From NCBI GenBank assembly GCA_949358305.1, contig CASHSZ010000011.1, forward strand, positions 1 to 64,000: a stretch of DNA of 64,000 nt, read 5' to 3'. The position numbers were made by a program, and so were the translations under genes. Numbering within the stretch: the stretch's first letter is position 1; every line of letters begins with the position of its first letter. Below the pieces are notes generated by a model. That model worked only from the letters and a program-made list of their open reading frames with translations, had not been told where the DNA came from and did not search any database. This stretch comes from Strigamia acuminata (Eukaryota > Arthropoda > Chilopoda > Geophilomorpha > Linotaeniidae). Shown one piece after another: positions 9,969 to 22,600 of the stretch.

Positions 9969-10495
9969 TTAAAATTCAGTAATGATATTCCTCGCTCTAT
10001 CAATCTCCAGTATGGATTGATATTCCGCCAGTACTAATACGGTTATGGTTGCAGTTAAGGCTTTATTAAATCTCATTTCAATCCTAACATTTCCTTGTTT
10101 TACTAAATTCAAATGTGGTTGACCGGCGGATGCATCTTGCGTTAAATCAAATCCAAATAAAACATTTCCGCCTAAACAATAATCAGTATACGAAATGCCT
10201 AATCCTAAATCTTTATCTGCTCTATTCATAGTTTGGTATAAGGTAATAAATTCACGAGCTGCTTGTCCTTTTGCAAAATCTGGCTTATATGGACTCATTG
10301 GTACTCCTTTTCCATCCAAAAATACTTGAAGAAAATTTATTCCTTGGTTTTCAAAATTATACGGATTACTGGCATATGATCCGCAGTAGGCAGTGTTTTT
10401 CACAAAACCAATAATCAATCGGGATGGATATTGACCGAGAAATGCATTATCAATCATAGCAGTTTGCGATCCTGTAGCAATTGTAAATGTCTTAA
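9969..10495 (-). pseudogene. 5'-truncated capsid-like protein (F54H12.2-like family)
   Basis: About 175 residues are left. The segments QYPSRLIIGFV, SNPYNFENQGINFLQVFLDG and the PDFAKGQAAREF stretch resemble the F54H12.2-like proteins common in invertebrate genomes. I take these to be double-jelly-roll-type capsid proteins of Polinton/adintovirus relatives. The C-terminus is intact and ends before the protease gene. The 5' part is missing: at the TTAA at 10,492-10,495 the sequence switches to the end of the giant transposon, and the open frame that continues to 10,715 is transposon sequence read by chance. The capsid role is inferred from family memory and neighbours, not demonstrated. Confidence 0.65.
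10492..10495. other. TTAA at the left junction of the giant element
   Basis: TTAA lies exactly where the capsid-like gene stops. The first base after it is the first base of the 1,163-bp identity with 62,838 onward. TTAA is the target and duplication of piggyBac-superfamily elements. Confidence 0.75.
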
Positions 10496-11370
10496 CCTTC
10501 GGAAGCGAGTGCACCCGCAAAATCCGCACTTTGGGAGTGACTATTCCTCGGATTCCGGCCGGACCAAACTCTTCCGGAAAATGTCCGGGGGAATGCTGAG
10601 AGTGCCGATAGACGACATTCGATTTTATGTCGTGGATTTTTGTGCGGTTTGCGCCGTGTTTATTATTCGTACGAGATTTGGTATTTTCGCAGGGTTGTTG
10701 TCGCGCGAGATTCATCGGGGTAAAGCGAGTTCATCAACGACCTCGCCGGTGAATGTTGCTAAAAATCTGTGCAAGTGTTGTCAAATATTGCCGTGATTCG
10801 ATGGAATTTTTGTCAGACATTGGGAAATTTTTTTTGACTTGTCCAACGCGCCAGTAAATCGAGCGTCCACACGCGCCCACATGCGTGAACAGTGCACTCG
10901 CCCTCCGCGCCCCGTCGGCGTAGGCGCCGGCCGTCCCCCCTTTCTCTCTCTCTCTCTCTCTTCCGCCCGGGAATCGCCCTTCCGCCCGTCACCGAATTTT
11001 GTCAATATCTGATAAATTTCCACAGAATTGCAGCGACATTGTACGGGATATTTCTGCCCGATTTGACGGACTTATGTAAAACATTGTTGAAATTCCGTGG
11101 AAATTTATAAAATATTGACAAAGGTTGGTGACCGACCCACGGCGCGTTGCGGCGCGGTCGGAGCACGCGACCCAATCCCCCCCTCCCCCCGTCCCCAAAA
11201 AACCACGCCCCGAGGAACCCCGAGGTTCGGTTTCCGACCGGGTCGCCTCTTGATCCGACCCGGGGCGCGTCACGGCGCGGTCGGAGGACGGCCCTCGCCC
11301 CCAAAAACCACACTCCGGGTCACGTGGTCTCGCACCCGACTCTCTCAGTTATCCCGTTACGGCCCTTGGC
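10496..11370 (+). repeat. Left terminal block of the giant element
   Basis: A non-coding block recurs in full at 62,838 onward and in part at about 58,534-59,000 (direct). In inverted, diverged form it recurs at 54,344-54,470 and 61,816-62,320. It contains GTGACTATTCC, several TTGTCAA/AAATTTCC words, a short CT tract near 10,942 and a C-rich stretch at 11,175-11,200. The half-palindrome GCGTGAACAGTGCAC at 10,882 is complete in the copy at 58.5 kb. Confidence 0.85.
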
Positions 11371-14300
11371 CGTAACGGGCCGTTACGGGATCGTGACGGG
11401 ACCGTCGGCGGCCCGTTAACGGCCCGCACGGGCCGTGACGGGATCGTGACGGGACCGTTGGCGGCCCGTTAACGGCCCGCACGCGCCGTGACGGGACCGT
11501 GACGGGACCGTCGGCGGCCCGTTAACGGCCCGTACGACTCCATGCGGGCCGTTGACGGGCCGTTAACGGGCCGTTAACGGGCCGTTAACGGCGTAAATCG
11601 AAAAAATCAACAACCGACAACACGTACGTGAAAACGCGTACAACATTCATAGACATTAATCTCGAATCCTGTTTTTGGTTTTACGCCGTTAACGGGCCGT
11701 TAACGGGCCGTTAACGGCCCGTTAACGGCCCGTTAACGGCCCGCGTGAGGTCGTACGGGCCGTCGGCGAGCCGAAGTCCGGGAACGAAGGCCGTGACGGG
11801 ATCGTGACGGGACTGTCGGCGGCCCGTTAACGGCCCGCACGCGCCGTGACGGGACCGTGACGGGACCGTCGGCGGCCCGTTAACGGCCCGTGCGGGCCGT
11901 TGCGGGATCGTGACGGGATCGTCGACGGCCCGTTAACGGCCCGTGCGGGCCGTTGCGGGCCGTTGACGGGCCGTTGACGGGCCGTTAACGGGCCGTTAAC
12001 GGGCCGTTACGGCGTGAATCGAAAAAATCAACAACCGACAACACGTACATGAAAACGCGTACAACATTCATAGACATTAATCTCGAATCCTGTTTTCGGT
12101 TTTGCCCCGTTAACGGGCCGTTAACGGGCCGTTAACGGGCCGTTAACGGCCCGTGCGGGCCGTTGCGGGATCGTGACGGGACCGTCGACGGCCCGTTAAC
12201 GGCCCGTGCGGGCCGTTGCGGGATCGTGACGGGACCGTCAGCGGCCCGTTAACGGCCCGTGCGGGCCGTTGCGGGATCGTGACGGGATCGTCGACGGCCC
12301 GTTAACGGCCCGTGCGGGCCGTTGCGGGATCGTGACGGGACCGTCAGCGGCCCGTTAACGGCCCGTGCGGGCCGTTGCGGGATCGTGACGGGATCGTCGA
12401 CGGCCCGTTAACGGCCCGTGCGGGCCGTTGCGGGCCGTTGACGGGCCGTTGACGGGCCGTTAACGGGCCGTTAACGGGCCGTTACGGCGTGAATCGAAAA
12501 AATCAACAACCGACAACACGTACATGAAAACGCGTACAACATTCATAGACATTAATCTCGAATCCTGTTTTTGGTTTTACGCCGTTAACGGGCCGTTAAC
12601 GGGCCGTTAACGGCCCGTTAACGGCCCGCGTGAGGTCGTACGGGCCGTCGGCGAGCCGAAGTCCGGGAACGAAGGCCGTGACGGGACCGTCAGCGGCCCG
12701 TTAACGGCCCGTGCGGGCCGTTGCGGGATCGTGACGGGATCGTCGACGGCCCGTTAACGGCCCGTGCGGGCCGTTGCGGGCCGTTGACGGGCCGTTGACG
12801 GGCCGTTAACGGGCCGTTAACGGGCCGTTACGGCGTAAATCGAAAAAATCAACAACCGACAACACGTACGTGAAAACGCGTACAACATTCATAGACATTA
12901 ATCTCGAATCCTGTTTTCGGTTTTGCCCCGTTAACGGGCCGTTAACGGGCCGTTAACGGGCCGTTAACGGCCCGTGCGGGCCGTTGCGGGATCGTGACGG
13001 GACCGTCGACGGCCCGTTAACGGCCCGTGCGGGCCGTTGCGGGATCGTGACGGGACCGTCAGCGGCCCGTTAACGGCCCGTGCGGGCCGTTGCGGGATCG
13101 TGACGGGATCGTCGACGGCCCGTTAACGGCCCGTGCGGGCCGTTGCGGGATCGTGACGGGACCGTCAGCGGCCCGTTAACGGCCCGTGCGGGCCGTTGCG
13201 GGATCGTGACGGGATCGTCGACGGCCCGTTAACGGCCCGTGCGGGCCGTTGCGGGCCGTTGACGGGCCGTTGACGGGCCGTTAACGGGCCGTTAACGGGC
13301 CGTTACGGCGTGAATCGAAAAAATCAACAACCGACAACACGTACATGAAAACGCGTACAACATTCATAGACATTAATCTCGAATCCTGTTTTCGGTTTTG
13401 CCCCGTTAACGGGCCGTTAACGGGCCGTTAACGGGCCGTTAACGGCCCGTGCGGGCCGTTGCGGGATCGTGACGGGACCGTCGACGGCCCGTTAACGGCC
13501 CGTGCGGGCCGTTGCGGGATCGTGACGGGACCGTCAGCGGCCCGTTAACGGCCCGTGCGGGCCGTTGCGGGATCGTGACGGGATCGTCGACGGCCCGTTA
13601 ACGGCCCGTGCGGGCCGTTGCGGGATCGTGACGGGACCGTCAGCGGCCCGTTAACGGCCCGTGCGGGCCGTTGCGGGATCGTGACGGGATCGTCGACGGC
13701 CCGTTAACGGCCCGTGCGGGCCGTTGCGGGCCGTTGACGGGCCGTTACGGCGTGAATCGAAAAAATCAACAACCGACAACACGTACATGAAAACGCGTAC
13801 AACATTCATAGACATTAATCTCGAATCCTGTTTTTGGTTTTACGCCGTTAACGGGCCGTTAACGGGCCGTTAACGGCCCGTTAACGGCCCGCGTGAGGTC
13901 GTACGGGCCGTCGGCGAGCCGAAGTCCGGGAACGAAGGCCGTGACGGGATCGTGACGGGACCGTCAGCGGCCCGTTAACGGCCCGTGCGGGCCGTTGCGG
14001 GATCGTGACGGGATCGTCGACGGCCCGTTAACGGCCCGTGCGGGCCGTTGCGGGCCGTTGACGGGCCGTTGACGGGCCGTTAACGGGCCGTTAACGGGCC
14101 GTTACGGCGTAAATCGAAAAAATCAACAACCGACAACACGTACGTGAAAACGCGTACAACATTCATAGACATTAATCTCGAATCCTGTTTTCGGTTTTGC
14201 CCCGTTAACGGGCCGTTAACGGGCCGTTAACGGGCCGTTAACGGCCCGTGCGGGCCGTTGCGGGATCGTGACGGGACCGTCGACGGCCCGTTAACGGCCC

Positions 14301-16500
14301 GTGCGGGCCGTTGCGGGATCGTGACGGGACCGTCAGCGGCCCGTTAACGGCCCGTGCGGGCCGTTGCGGGATCGTGACGGGATCGTCGACGGCCCGTTAA
14401 CGGCCCGTGCGGGCCGTTGCGGGATCGTGACGGGACCGTCAGCGGCCCGTTAACGGCCCGTGCGGGCCGTTGCGGGATCGTGACGGGATCGTCGACGGCC
14501 CGTTAACGGCCCGTGCGGGCCGTTGCGGGCCGTTGACGGGCCGTTGACGGGCCGTTAACGGGCCGTTAACGGGCCGTTACGGCGTGAATCGAAAAAATCA
14601 ACAACCGACAACACGTACATGAAAACGCGTACAACATTCATAGACATTAATCTCGAATCCTGTTTTTGGTTTTACGCCGTTAACGGGCCGTTAACGGGCC
14701 GTTAACGGCCCGTTAACGGCCCGCGTGAGGTCGTACGGGCCGTCGGCGAGCCGAAGTCCGGGAACGAAGGCCGTGACGGGATCGTGACGGGACCGTCAGC
14801 GGCCCGTTAACGGCCCGTGCGGGCCGTTGCGGGATCGTGACGGGATCGTCGACGGCCCGTTAACGGCCCGTGCGGGCCGTTGCGGGCCGTTGACGGGCCG
14901 TTGACGGGCCGTTAACGGGCCGTTAACGGGCCGTTACGGCGTGAATCGAAAAAATCAACAACCGACAACACGTACGTGAAAACGCGTACAACATTCATAG
15001 ACATTAATCTCGAATCCTGTTTTCGGTTTTGCCCCGTTAACGGGCCGTTAACGGGCCGTTAACGGGCCGTTAACGGCCCGTGCGGGCCGTTGCGGGATCG
15101 TGACGGGACCGTCGACGGCCCGTTAACGGCCCGTGCGGGCCGTTGCGGGATCGTGACGGGACCGTCAGCGGCCCGTTAACGGCCCGTGCGGGCCGTTGCG
15201 GGATCGTGACGGGATCGTCGACGGCCCGTTAACGGCCCGTGCGGGCCGTTGCGGGATCGTGACGGGACCGTCAGCGGCCCGTTAACGGCCCGTGCGGGCC
15301 GTTGCGGGATCGTGACGGGATCGTCGACGGCCCGTTAACGGCCCGTGCGGGCCGTTGCGGGCCGTTGACGGGCCGTTGACGGGCCGTTAACGGGCCGTTA
15401 ACGGGCCGTTACGGCGTGAATCGAAAAAATCAACAACCGACAACACGTACATGAAAACGCGTACAACATTCATAGACATTAATCTCGAATCCTGTTTTTG
15501 GTTTTACGCCGTTAACGGGCCGTTAACGGGCCGTTAACGGCCCGTTAACGGCCCGCGTGAGGTCGTACGGGCCGTCGGCGAGCCGAAGTCCGGGAACGAA
15601 GGCCGTGACGGGATCGTGACGGGACCGTCAGCGGCCCGTTAACGGCCCGTGCGGGCCGTTGCGGGATCGTGACGGGATCGTCGACGGCCCGTTAACGGCC
15701 CGTGCGGGCCGTTGCGGGCCGTTGACGGGCCGTTGACGGGCCGTTAACGGGCCGTTAACGGGCCGTTACGGCGTAAATCGAAAAAATCAACAACCGACAA
15801 CACGTACGTGAAAACGCGTACAACATTCATAGACATTAATCTCGAATCCTGTTTTTGGTTTTACGCCGTTAACGGGCCGTTAACGGCCCGTTAACGGCCC
15901 GTTAACGGCCCGCACAGGCCGTGACGGGATCGTGACGGGACTGTCGGCGGCCCGTTAACGGCCCGCACGAGCCGTGACGGGATCGTGACGGGACCGTCGG
16001 CAGCCCGTTAACGGCCCGTACGACTCCATGCGGGCCGTTGACGGGATCGTGACGGGACCGTCGGCAGCCCGTTAACGGCCCGCACGGGCCGTGACGGGAT
16101 CGTGACGGGACCGTCGGCGGCCCGTTAACGGCCCGCACGAGCCGTGACGGGATCGTGACGGGACCGTCGGCAGCCCGTTAACGGCCCGCACGGGCCGTGA
16201 CGGGATCGTGACGGGACCGTCGGCGGCCCGTTAACGGCCCGCACGAGCCGTGACGGGATCGTGACGGGACCGTCGGCGGCCCGTTAACGGCTTGTACGGG
16301 CCGTTACGGGATCGTGACGGGACCGTCGGCGGCCCGTTAACGGCTCGCACGGGCCGTTAACGGGGTCGTTACGGGACCGTCGGCGGCCCGTGCGGCGGCC
16401 TCGCCAACCTCGTGCGGCCCGTTAACGGCCCGTACGGGCCGTTACGGGGCCGTTGCGGGATCGTCGGCGGCCCGTTAACGGCCCGCACGGGACAACGGGC
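11371..16500 (+). repeat. GTTAAC-rich satellite with higher-order structure
   Basis: About 5.1 kb is built from CCGTTAACGG palindromes, GGGATCGTGACGGGA(C/T)CGT words and an almost invariant ~98-bp spacer. The spacer starts near CGAAAAAATCAACAACCGAC and ends near CGAATCCTGTTTT. It occurs about eleven times (near 11,593, 12,016, 12,494, 12,837, 13,314, 13,756, 14,113, 14,593, 14,946, 15,424 and 15,779). Spacings alternate around 478 and 355 bp, giving a higher-order repeat of about 833 bp. Two spacer endings alternate (TTTTACGCC and TTTTGCCCC). Reading frames inside are repeat artefacts. Confidence 0.92.
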
Positions 16501-17065
16501 GCCAACGAGCGCCGGTAGTCCCGGTAATTTGTTTCAAAATAAATATTTGTCACCGTCTCCCCTCCCTCCTCCTCCTCCCCCTCCTCTCCCTCTCGAGGCC
16601 AGACACGGCCGCTCCAAAATACGAACCACGACGATGCCTCCGTACCGATAGACCGAGTGGGTCGCGCGACAGACAATGCGCGCAAACTACCGTCGGCGCA
16701 CGGTGTGCACGGCGCAACACCACGGAAGTAACTACCGGTGCGCCCCTCGTGCGTGCGAGGCAACCCCGAGCTCGCTTAAAGAAGCCACGCAACAACGACC
16801 GAGTTCGTTTATCTATTTATTTATTTTTTATTCGTCTAGCATTTTAAACGAATCGATGAAAACAAATGAAAACAAACAAACAAATTAATAAACAAATCGA
16901 ATACATAAAAAAATAAAATAAAATAAAATAAAATAAAATAAAATAAAGATGAAATGAAATGAAATAAAATGAAATATTGGCCGTTTCGATCCTCGATGTC
17001 GCCTTTATCTGCCTATCCATCTATTCTGAAATGAGAGAAGAAAAGATGAGTATTCGAAGAGGCGC
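16501..17065. other. Non-coding spacer
   Basis: It holds a CCTCCT tract (16,560-16,590), a GC-rich stretch, and an AT-rich end with an AAAAT tandem repeat at about 16,910-16,950. No gene was recognised. Confidence 0.5.
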
Positions 17066-17844
17066 TTAGTGGAGAATTCGCTCACTGTCCCGTTTCTTCG
17101 ACTCGCGGGTAACCGCCGGTGCGTCGGAGGAGCCACCAGTGTTGGGTGGCGGCTAAAAAAAAAAAAAAAAAAAAAAAAACGAATGTTTGTCGAAATACGG
17201 GGAAAAAAAGGTGCGTACATGCACGGTGAACGTTTTCCACCGACTGACTCACTCACCATGCGCATCAGCATTCTAACTATAGCGCGGTGCGCGTCCAACG
17301 CCAAACGCGAGAACACGGGGCCTCCAGCCGGGAGCAACTCGACTCCATCGGCGACGTCTCGGTCGTCGCTCTCTTCCTCCTCTTCCTCTTCATCTTCTTC
17401 TTCTTCCTCTTCTTCTCCTTCTCCTCCCTCTCCTCCTTCTTCGCCCTCTCCCTCCTCCGCCACTGTCTTTGCCGGAGCCTCCAGCCCGCCCGACAAGGGA
17501 GCGGCGGACGACGTAGATGGGACGGCGTCGCTCGACGACGAGGCGACGACGCGCGCTGGCGACGATTCTCCGTCTTGACGCGGCTGGAAAATGGAGGGGG
17601 AATAGGCGAATGAATAGACGAATGAACGACGACAATCTTGACGGGATACCTTTTTGGTTGGCGCCGGATCGCCCGCTTCCCCGGGACGCTTTACCGTTCG
17701 CTGCGTCTCCGGCGACTGTGGCTGCGTCGGCGTCTCCGACGTCCCCGGTGACGGTGGTTGCGACGGTAGCTGCGACTGCGGCGGCTGCAGCTGCGTCAGC
17801 GCCTCGTTCTCGCTCCCACTCTCGCTCTCGTTTTCGATCGGCAT
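17066..17844 (-). CDS. Acidic low-complexity protein (spliced, 202 aa)
   Basis: Unrecognised. Exons read on the minus strand are 17,844-17,650, 17,583-17,257 and 17,152-17,066, all phase 0, with donors GTATCC and GTGAGT and acceptors CCAG and TTTTAG. The N-terminal third is rich in P, Q, S and T (QLPSQPPSPGTSETPTQ). The middle has a long glutamate/glycine run encoded by CTC/TCC-type repeats on the opposite strand. A helix-like segment (FSRLALDAHRAIVRMLMRM) ends exon 2. Exon 3 is charged and ends SERILH. The sequence just before the ATG ends in CTACAG, so an upstream exon is possible. Charge and composition suggest a nuclear or chromatin-related protein, but that is only an inference. The first intron (66 nt) keeps the frame open and might be retained. 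Confidence 0.55.
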
Positions 17845-17866
17845 CTGTAGAGAAGGAATAAATTAA

Positions 17867-18640
17867 ATTAAATTGAATTAAATCGAAGCGCGAGCGCGGT
17901 AAAACCGAAAGAAGAAGGGGTGGAGGTGAGGAAAAGAGACCGAAGGACGAGCGAGAGGGGGGCGCTATAGTTTCACCGCACGACTCGTTGCACTATACGA
18001 ATTGCCCCGAAACAAACGCCTATTTATTTCTTTATTTTTTTTTATTTATTCATTCATTCGTTAATCTCGTCCACTCGTTAAGTTTTATCAAATTCGTTAA
18101 ACTCGTTCGTCCATTCGTCAAATTGGTCGTTTCGTCTAGCGACGAGAACAACGGCGACGCTAACGTTTACGCGAGTAACTCGGTGAGTTCGTGCATTCTG
18201 CGCACGCAAAACGCGAACGCGGCCAATTGACAAAATAACATTTTACAAGTAATGGTTTAATAATTTACCTCCGTGTGCGAAGCGCGTGTCGCGTCCATTG
18301 TGTCTGTCTGTCTGATTTTGGCGAATGAACCGACGCGACGCCCGGTGATAACAATGGCGATAATGACACGCGACGTAGCATACTTCTAGCTAAACAACAA
18401 TAATAATAATAATTCATTAAAAAAATAAAATGAAATAGAATAATTAAATAAACAAACAAAATAATAAATAGATAAATAAATAAATAAATAAATAAATAAG
18501 TCGAAAATAAATAAACTAGCGGCGGGACGGGCCGAGGTCAGAGATTTTGCTCCGTTCTCACGTCTGTCTATTCCGGGTAGAGGGAGGGAGCGAACGGGCG
18601 CGCGCCGGACATCGCTCGGAATTAAAAAACGGGTAACGGG
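17867..18640. other. Intergenic region with simple repeats
   Basis: It holds TTTATTTATT tracts near 18,020, an A/T-rich AATAAATA tract at 18,410-18,500 and a GC-rich segment near 18,590. No gene or RNA was recognised. Confidence 0.4.
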
Positions 18641-18647
18641 GGAAGAC

Positions 18648-19604
18648 AGACAGTCGAAATTTGATTCCCCGGTCGTGGAATCGACTCCGCGACCCGTGCT
18701 TTAACGGTTAATTGGATTATCTTCGTCGTGACTTATCGGGATAAAAATTTTATAGAAAATCGGCCGTATCGTATTTTATTTTCATCTTCCGAGGGTCTCG
18801 CGTCGTCGTTGTGGACGGGAGTCTTCCCGAACACGTTCGACGGGCTTCGCGAATGCTTTCAGATCGGACGCGGAACTCGGGCCCGCCGCTCGGTCGAGCG
18901 GCGCCAGTACCCGCCGAGCGGCGCGGTATCCGATCAAATAACTCCCTTGCTTCGTCACGGTCTCGGACTGGCCTTCGGGCCGGTCAAAATAACAAATAAA
19001 TGAATAAATCGAAAATAGAACGCCCCCGTCCCGGCGAGACTAGGGGCGGGTGGCGTCGTTGAGCGGCGGCAGCGGCGGCGGTAGCCCCGACGACTCGCCC
19101 CGAAAATAAGCTCCCGCACCAGCATTCCTTCGTCCGTCTAAACCTCGCAGCGCGTGCGGTCGCGTGCATTCTACTCGTGTCCGGTGTGGCGATCGGTACA
19201 GAGTAAAAAAAAGATCACCCGAAAAAGAAAGACGATTAAAGTTTTAATTCTCCGGTCGTGGAACCGACTTTGCGGTTCGTGCTTTAACCGTTAATTAGGT
19301 TATCTTCGTCGCGACTCGTCGTAATAAAAATTTCACAGAAAATCAGCCGTTTCGTATTTTATTTTCATCTTCCGGGGGTCTCGCGCCGTCGTTGTGGACG
19401 GGAGTCTTCCCGAACACGTTCGACGGGTTTTGCCGACACTTTCAGATCGAATGCGGAACTCGGGCCCGTCGCTCGGTCGAGCGGCGCCAGTACCCGCCGA
19501 GCGGCACGGTATCCGATACCCGTCTTTTTTAAACCTCCCTTGCTTCGTCGGTCTCAGACTGGCCTTCGGGTCGGTCAAAATAAATAAATAAATAAATAAA
19601 TGAA

Positions 19605-19655
<51 letters not shown>

Positions 19656-22600
19656 GTAGGTCGGGAAATAGAACGCGTTCGTCCCGGCGAATAGTGGCAG
19701 CTGGGGTCGTCGAGTGAGTGGCGGCGGCAGCGGCAACCTCGATGACTCGCCCCGAAAATAAAGTCCCGCGTCGGCATCCCTTCGTGCGTCCTTCGTCCGT
19801 CTAATCCTCGCAGCGCGTGCGGTCGCGTGCATTCTACTCGTGTCCGATGTAGCGACCGGTACGAGGTAAAAAAAATATCACACGAAAAAGAAAGACGATT
19901 AAAATTTTAATTCTCCGGTTGTGGAACCGACTTCGCGGTTCGTGCTTTAATCGTTAATTAGATTATCGTCGTCGCAATTTATCGGAATAAAATTTTTACG
20001 GAAAATTGACATTTCCGTATTTCATTTTCATCTTTCGGGGGTCTTGCGCCGTCATAATCGGAGCGAGTCTCGCTCGATGCGTTCGACGGACTTTGTGGGA
20101 GTTTCCAGATCGCCAGCGGAACGAGGGGCCGTGGCTCGTCCGAGCGGCGCAGTACCCGTCGAGTGGCGCGGTACCCGAGTTCTTGCATCCAACGGTGGAC
20201 ACATCTTTGTCGAGAGCACCTCTCGGTCTCAGACCGGCCTTCGGGCCGGTCAAAAAAAATAAACAAATAAATAAATAAATAAATAAATAAACGAGTCGGC
20301 GAATAAAGGCGGTTGGGGTCGCTGGACGGTGGCGGTGGTGGTGGCAGCGGCAACCCCGACGACTCGTCGCAAAAGATAAGCTCCCGCGCCGGCATCCGTT
20401 TGCTCGTCTAAACCTCGCAGTGCGCGTGCGGTCGCGTGCATTCTACTCGTGTCCGATGTGGCGATCGGCATAGATCACCCGAAAAAGGAAAGACGATTAA
20501 AATTTTAATTCTCCGGTCGTGGCACCGACTTTGCGGCTCGTGCTTTAACCGTTAATTAGGTTATCTTCGTCGTAATTCGTTGGAATAAAATTTTTATAGA
20601 AAATCAGCCGTTATGCATTTTATTTTCATCTTCCGGGGGTCTCGTGCCGTCGTAGTAGGCGTTAGTTTCAATCATCGCGTTCTACGGATTTTGAGGGGAT
20701 CCTCAGATCGAGACCAAAGTGAGAGGGCCGTCGCCCCCGTCTCGTGCGCCGCTCGATCCCCGTTGGATGACAAGATGGCATTCGCCTCTCCCACCCGAGG
20801 ATCGGTCGGTGGTGCGGTATTTATGCTTGTGCACCAAATGGGTGGTCGACAGGTCCCCAATCGGTCTCGGGCTCAGACTGGCCTTCGGGCCGGTCAAAAT
20901 AACAAATAAATGAATAAATCGGAAATAGAACGCTCCCGTCCCGGCGAGACTAGGGGCGGGTGGCGTCGTTGAGCGGCGGCAGCGGCGGCGGTAGCCCCGA
21001 CGACTCGCCCCGAAAAAAGGCTCCCGCACCGGCATTTCTTCGTCCGTCTAAACCTCGCAGCGCGCGTGCGGTCGCGTGCATTCTACTCGTGTCCGGTGTG
21101 GCGATCGGTACGGGGTAAAAAAAAAATATTACACGCAAAAGGAAAGACGATTAAAATTTTAGTTCTCCGGTCGTGGAACCGACTTTGCGGTTCGTGCTTT
21201 AACCGTTAATTAGGTTATCTTCGTCGCAACTCGTCGTAATAAAAATTTCACAGAAAATCAGCCGTTTCGTATTTTATTTTCATCTCACGGTGGTCTGGCG
21301 CCGTCATAGTCGACGGAAGTCTCTCCGAACACGTTCAACGGGCTTCACGAACGCTTTCAGATCGAATGCGGAACTCGGGCCCGCCGCTTGGTCGAGCGGC
21401 GCAGTACCCGCCGAGCGGCGTGGTAGCCGGGTTCTCGCGTATGGCGATAGGGGGTCCTTTCTAAACAAACACCTCTCTCGGTCTCAGACTGGCCTTCGGG
21501 TCGGTCAAAATAATAAATAAATGAATCGGAAATAGAACGCACCCGTTCTCGCTCGGTCTACCGGCGAATGGGAGCAGTTGGGGCCGTTGAGCGGCGACGA
21601 CAGCAGCCCTAACGACTCGTCCCGAAAATAAGTTTCCGCACCGACATCCGTTCGCTTATTTAAACCCCATGACGCGCGCGTGGTTGCCTGCATTTTTCGG
21701 CTTGTTTCGACACGTTTCGACGTCGACGCGCGACCGTGAGCAAAGTCCTCAGCAACATATGGACATGAGTGTGTCTTTGCTCGCGATCTACGCGTTTGAG
21801 CGCGTTACGACGCGCGATAATGCACGTGATGCGATGGGGGTGAGCGCGACACGGGCTTTTGGCGCGGGCGTCGGTAATGATGTCCGTCAACGTGGATGAA
21901 TGTCCGCGAAGTGTTTGGTGTTTATGGCAACGCACCAGGACGCAATTAACAACCAACAAGAATTAAAAATATAACTGTTTAACAAAAAGAAACTCCTATA
22001 ATGTTGAAACAATAAAGAAAACGCAAAATTCAGATTCAAATTTAGATTTGAATTAGGTCAGATTAGGCCAGGTTGTAGATCCACAGACTCTCGAGACGAC
22101 AACAAGAAAATAAAAAGGATGCGTTTATCGTTTGTAGGTAGAATCTCGCGCCGAGTTAAATAAAAGTCTTTAAAAAATAGAAATCGATTTCCCGGTCGTA
22201 GAATTAATTTTGTGTCATGTGATCCAGTCATTAATTAGATTTTCGTGGTAGATGTTGCGTGAAACAAGATCGTGAACGTCTCAATTGGTTTACGATTTAA
22301 ATTTCATCTCGCAATACACGCTGCACCAACGTAGTCGACGCGAGTTTATATCACTGCACTCGATGGGTTTTGTGAGCATTTTTAGACCAATCGATCGTAC
22401 AGCTTGTTTGCTAGTCTTCCTTTCGAGGTCAGTAGTTAACTCTTTGCACTCAATCTGTACGAGTCGCGGTAGCCGGGTTCTTGCATTCTATGATGCTGTT
22501 GGTTCCAACGGCGATACGCGTCTCCCGCCTCTCGGTCTCAGACTGGCCTTCGGGCCGGTCAAAAAAAAAGAAAAAAATTAATAAATAGATAAATAAGTCG

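Noticed and set aside
9969-10715. Capsid-like frame taken at full open length
   Set aside because: Residues encoded beyond 10,495 come from the transposon end, as shown by the identical sequence at 62,838 without any capsid gene.
15902-16138. Reading frames within the GTTAAC satellite
   Set aside because: They exist because the repeat lacks stops in some frames; the translations are just the repeat read through.
11371-16500. Regular repeats with spacers that could look like a CRISPR array
   Set aside because: The repeated parts are palindromic satellite words of varying number, the 'spacers' are identical to each other, and the window is eukaryotic.
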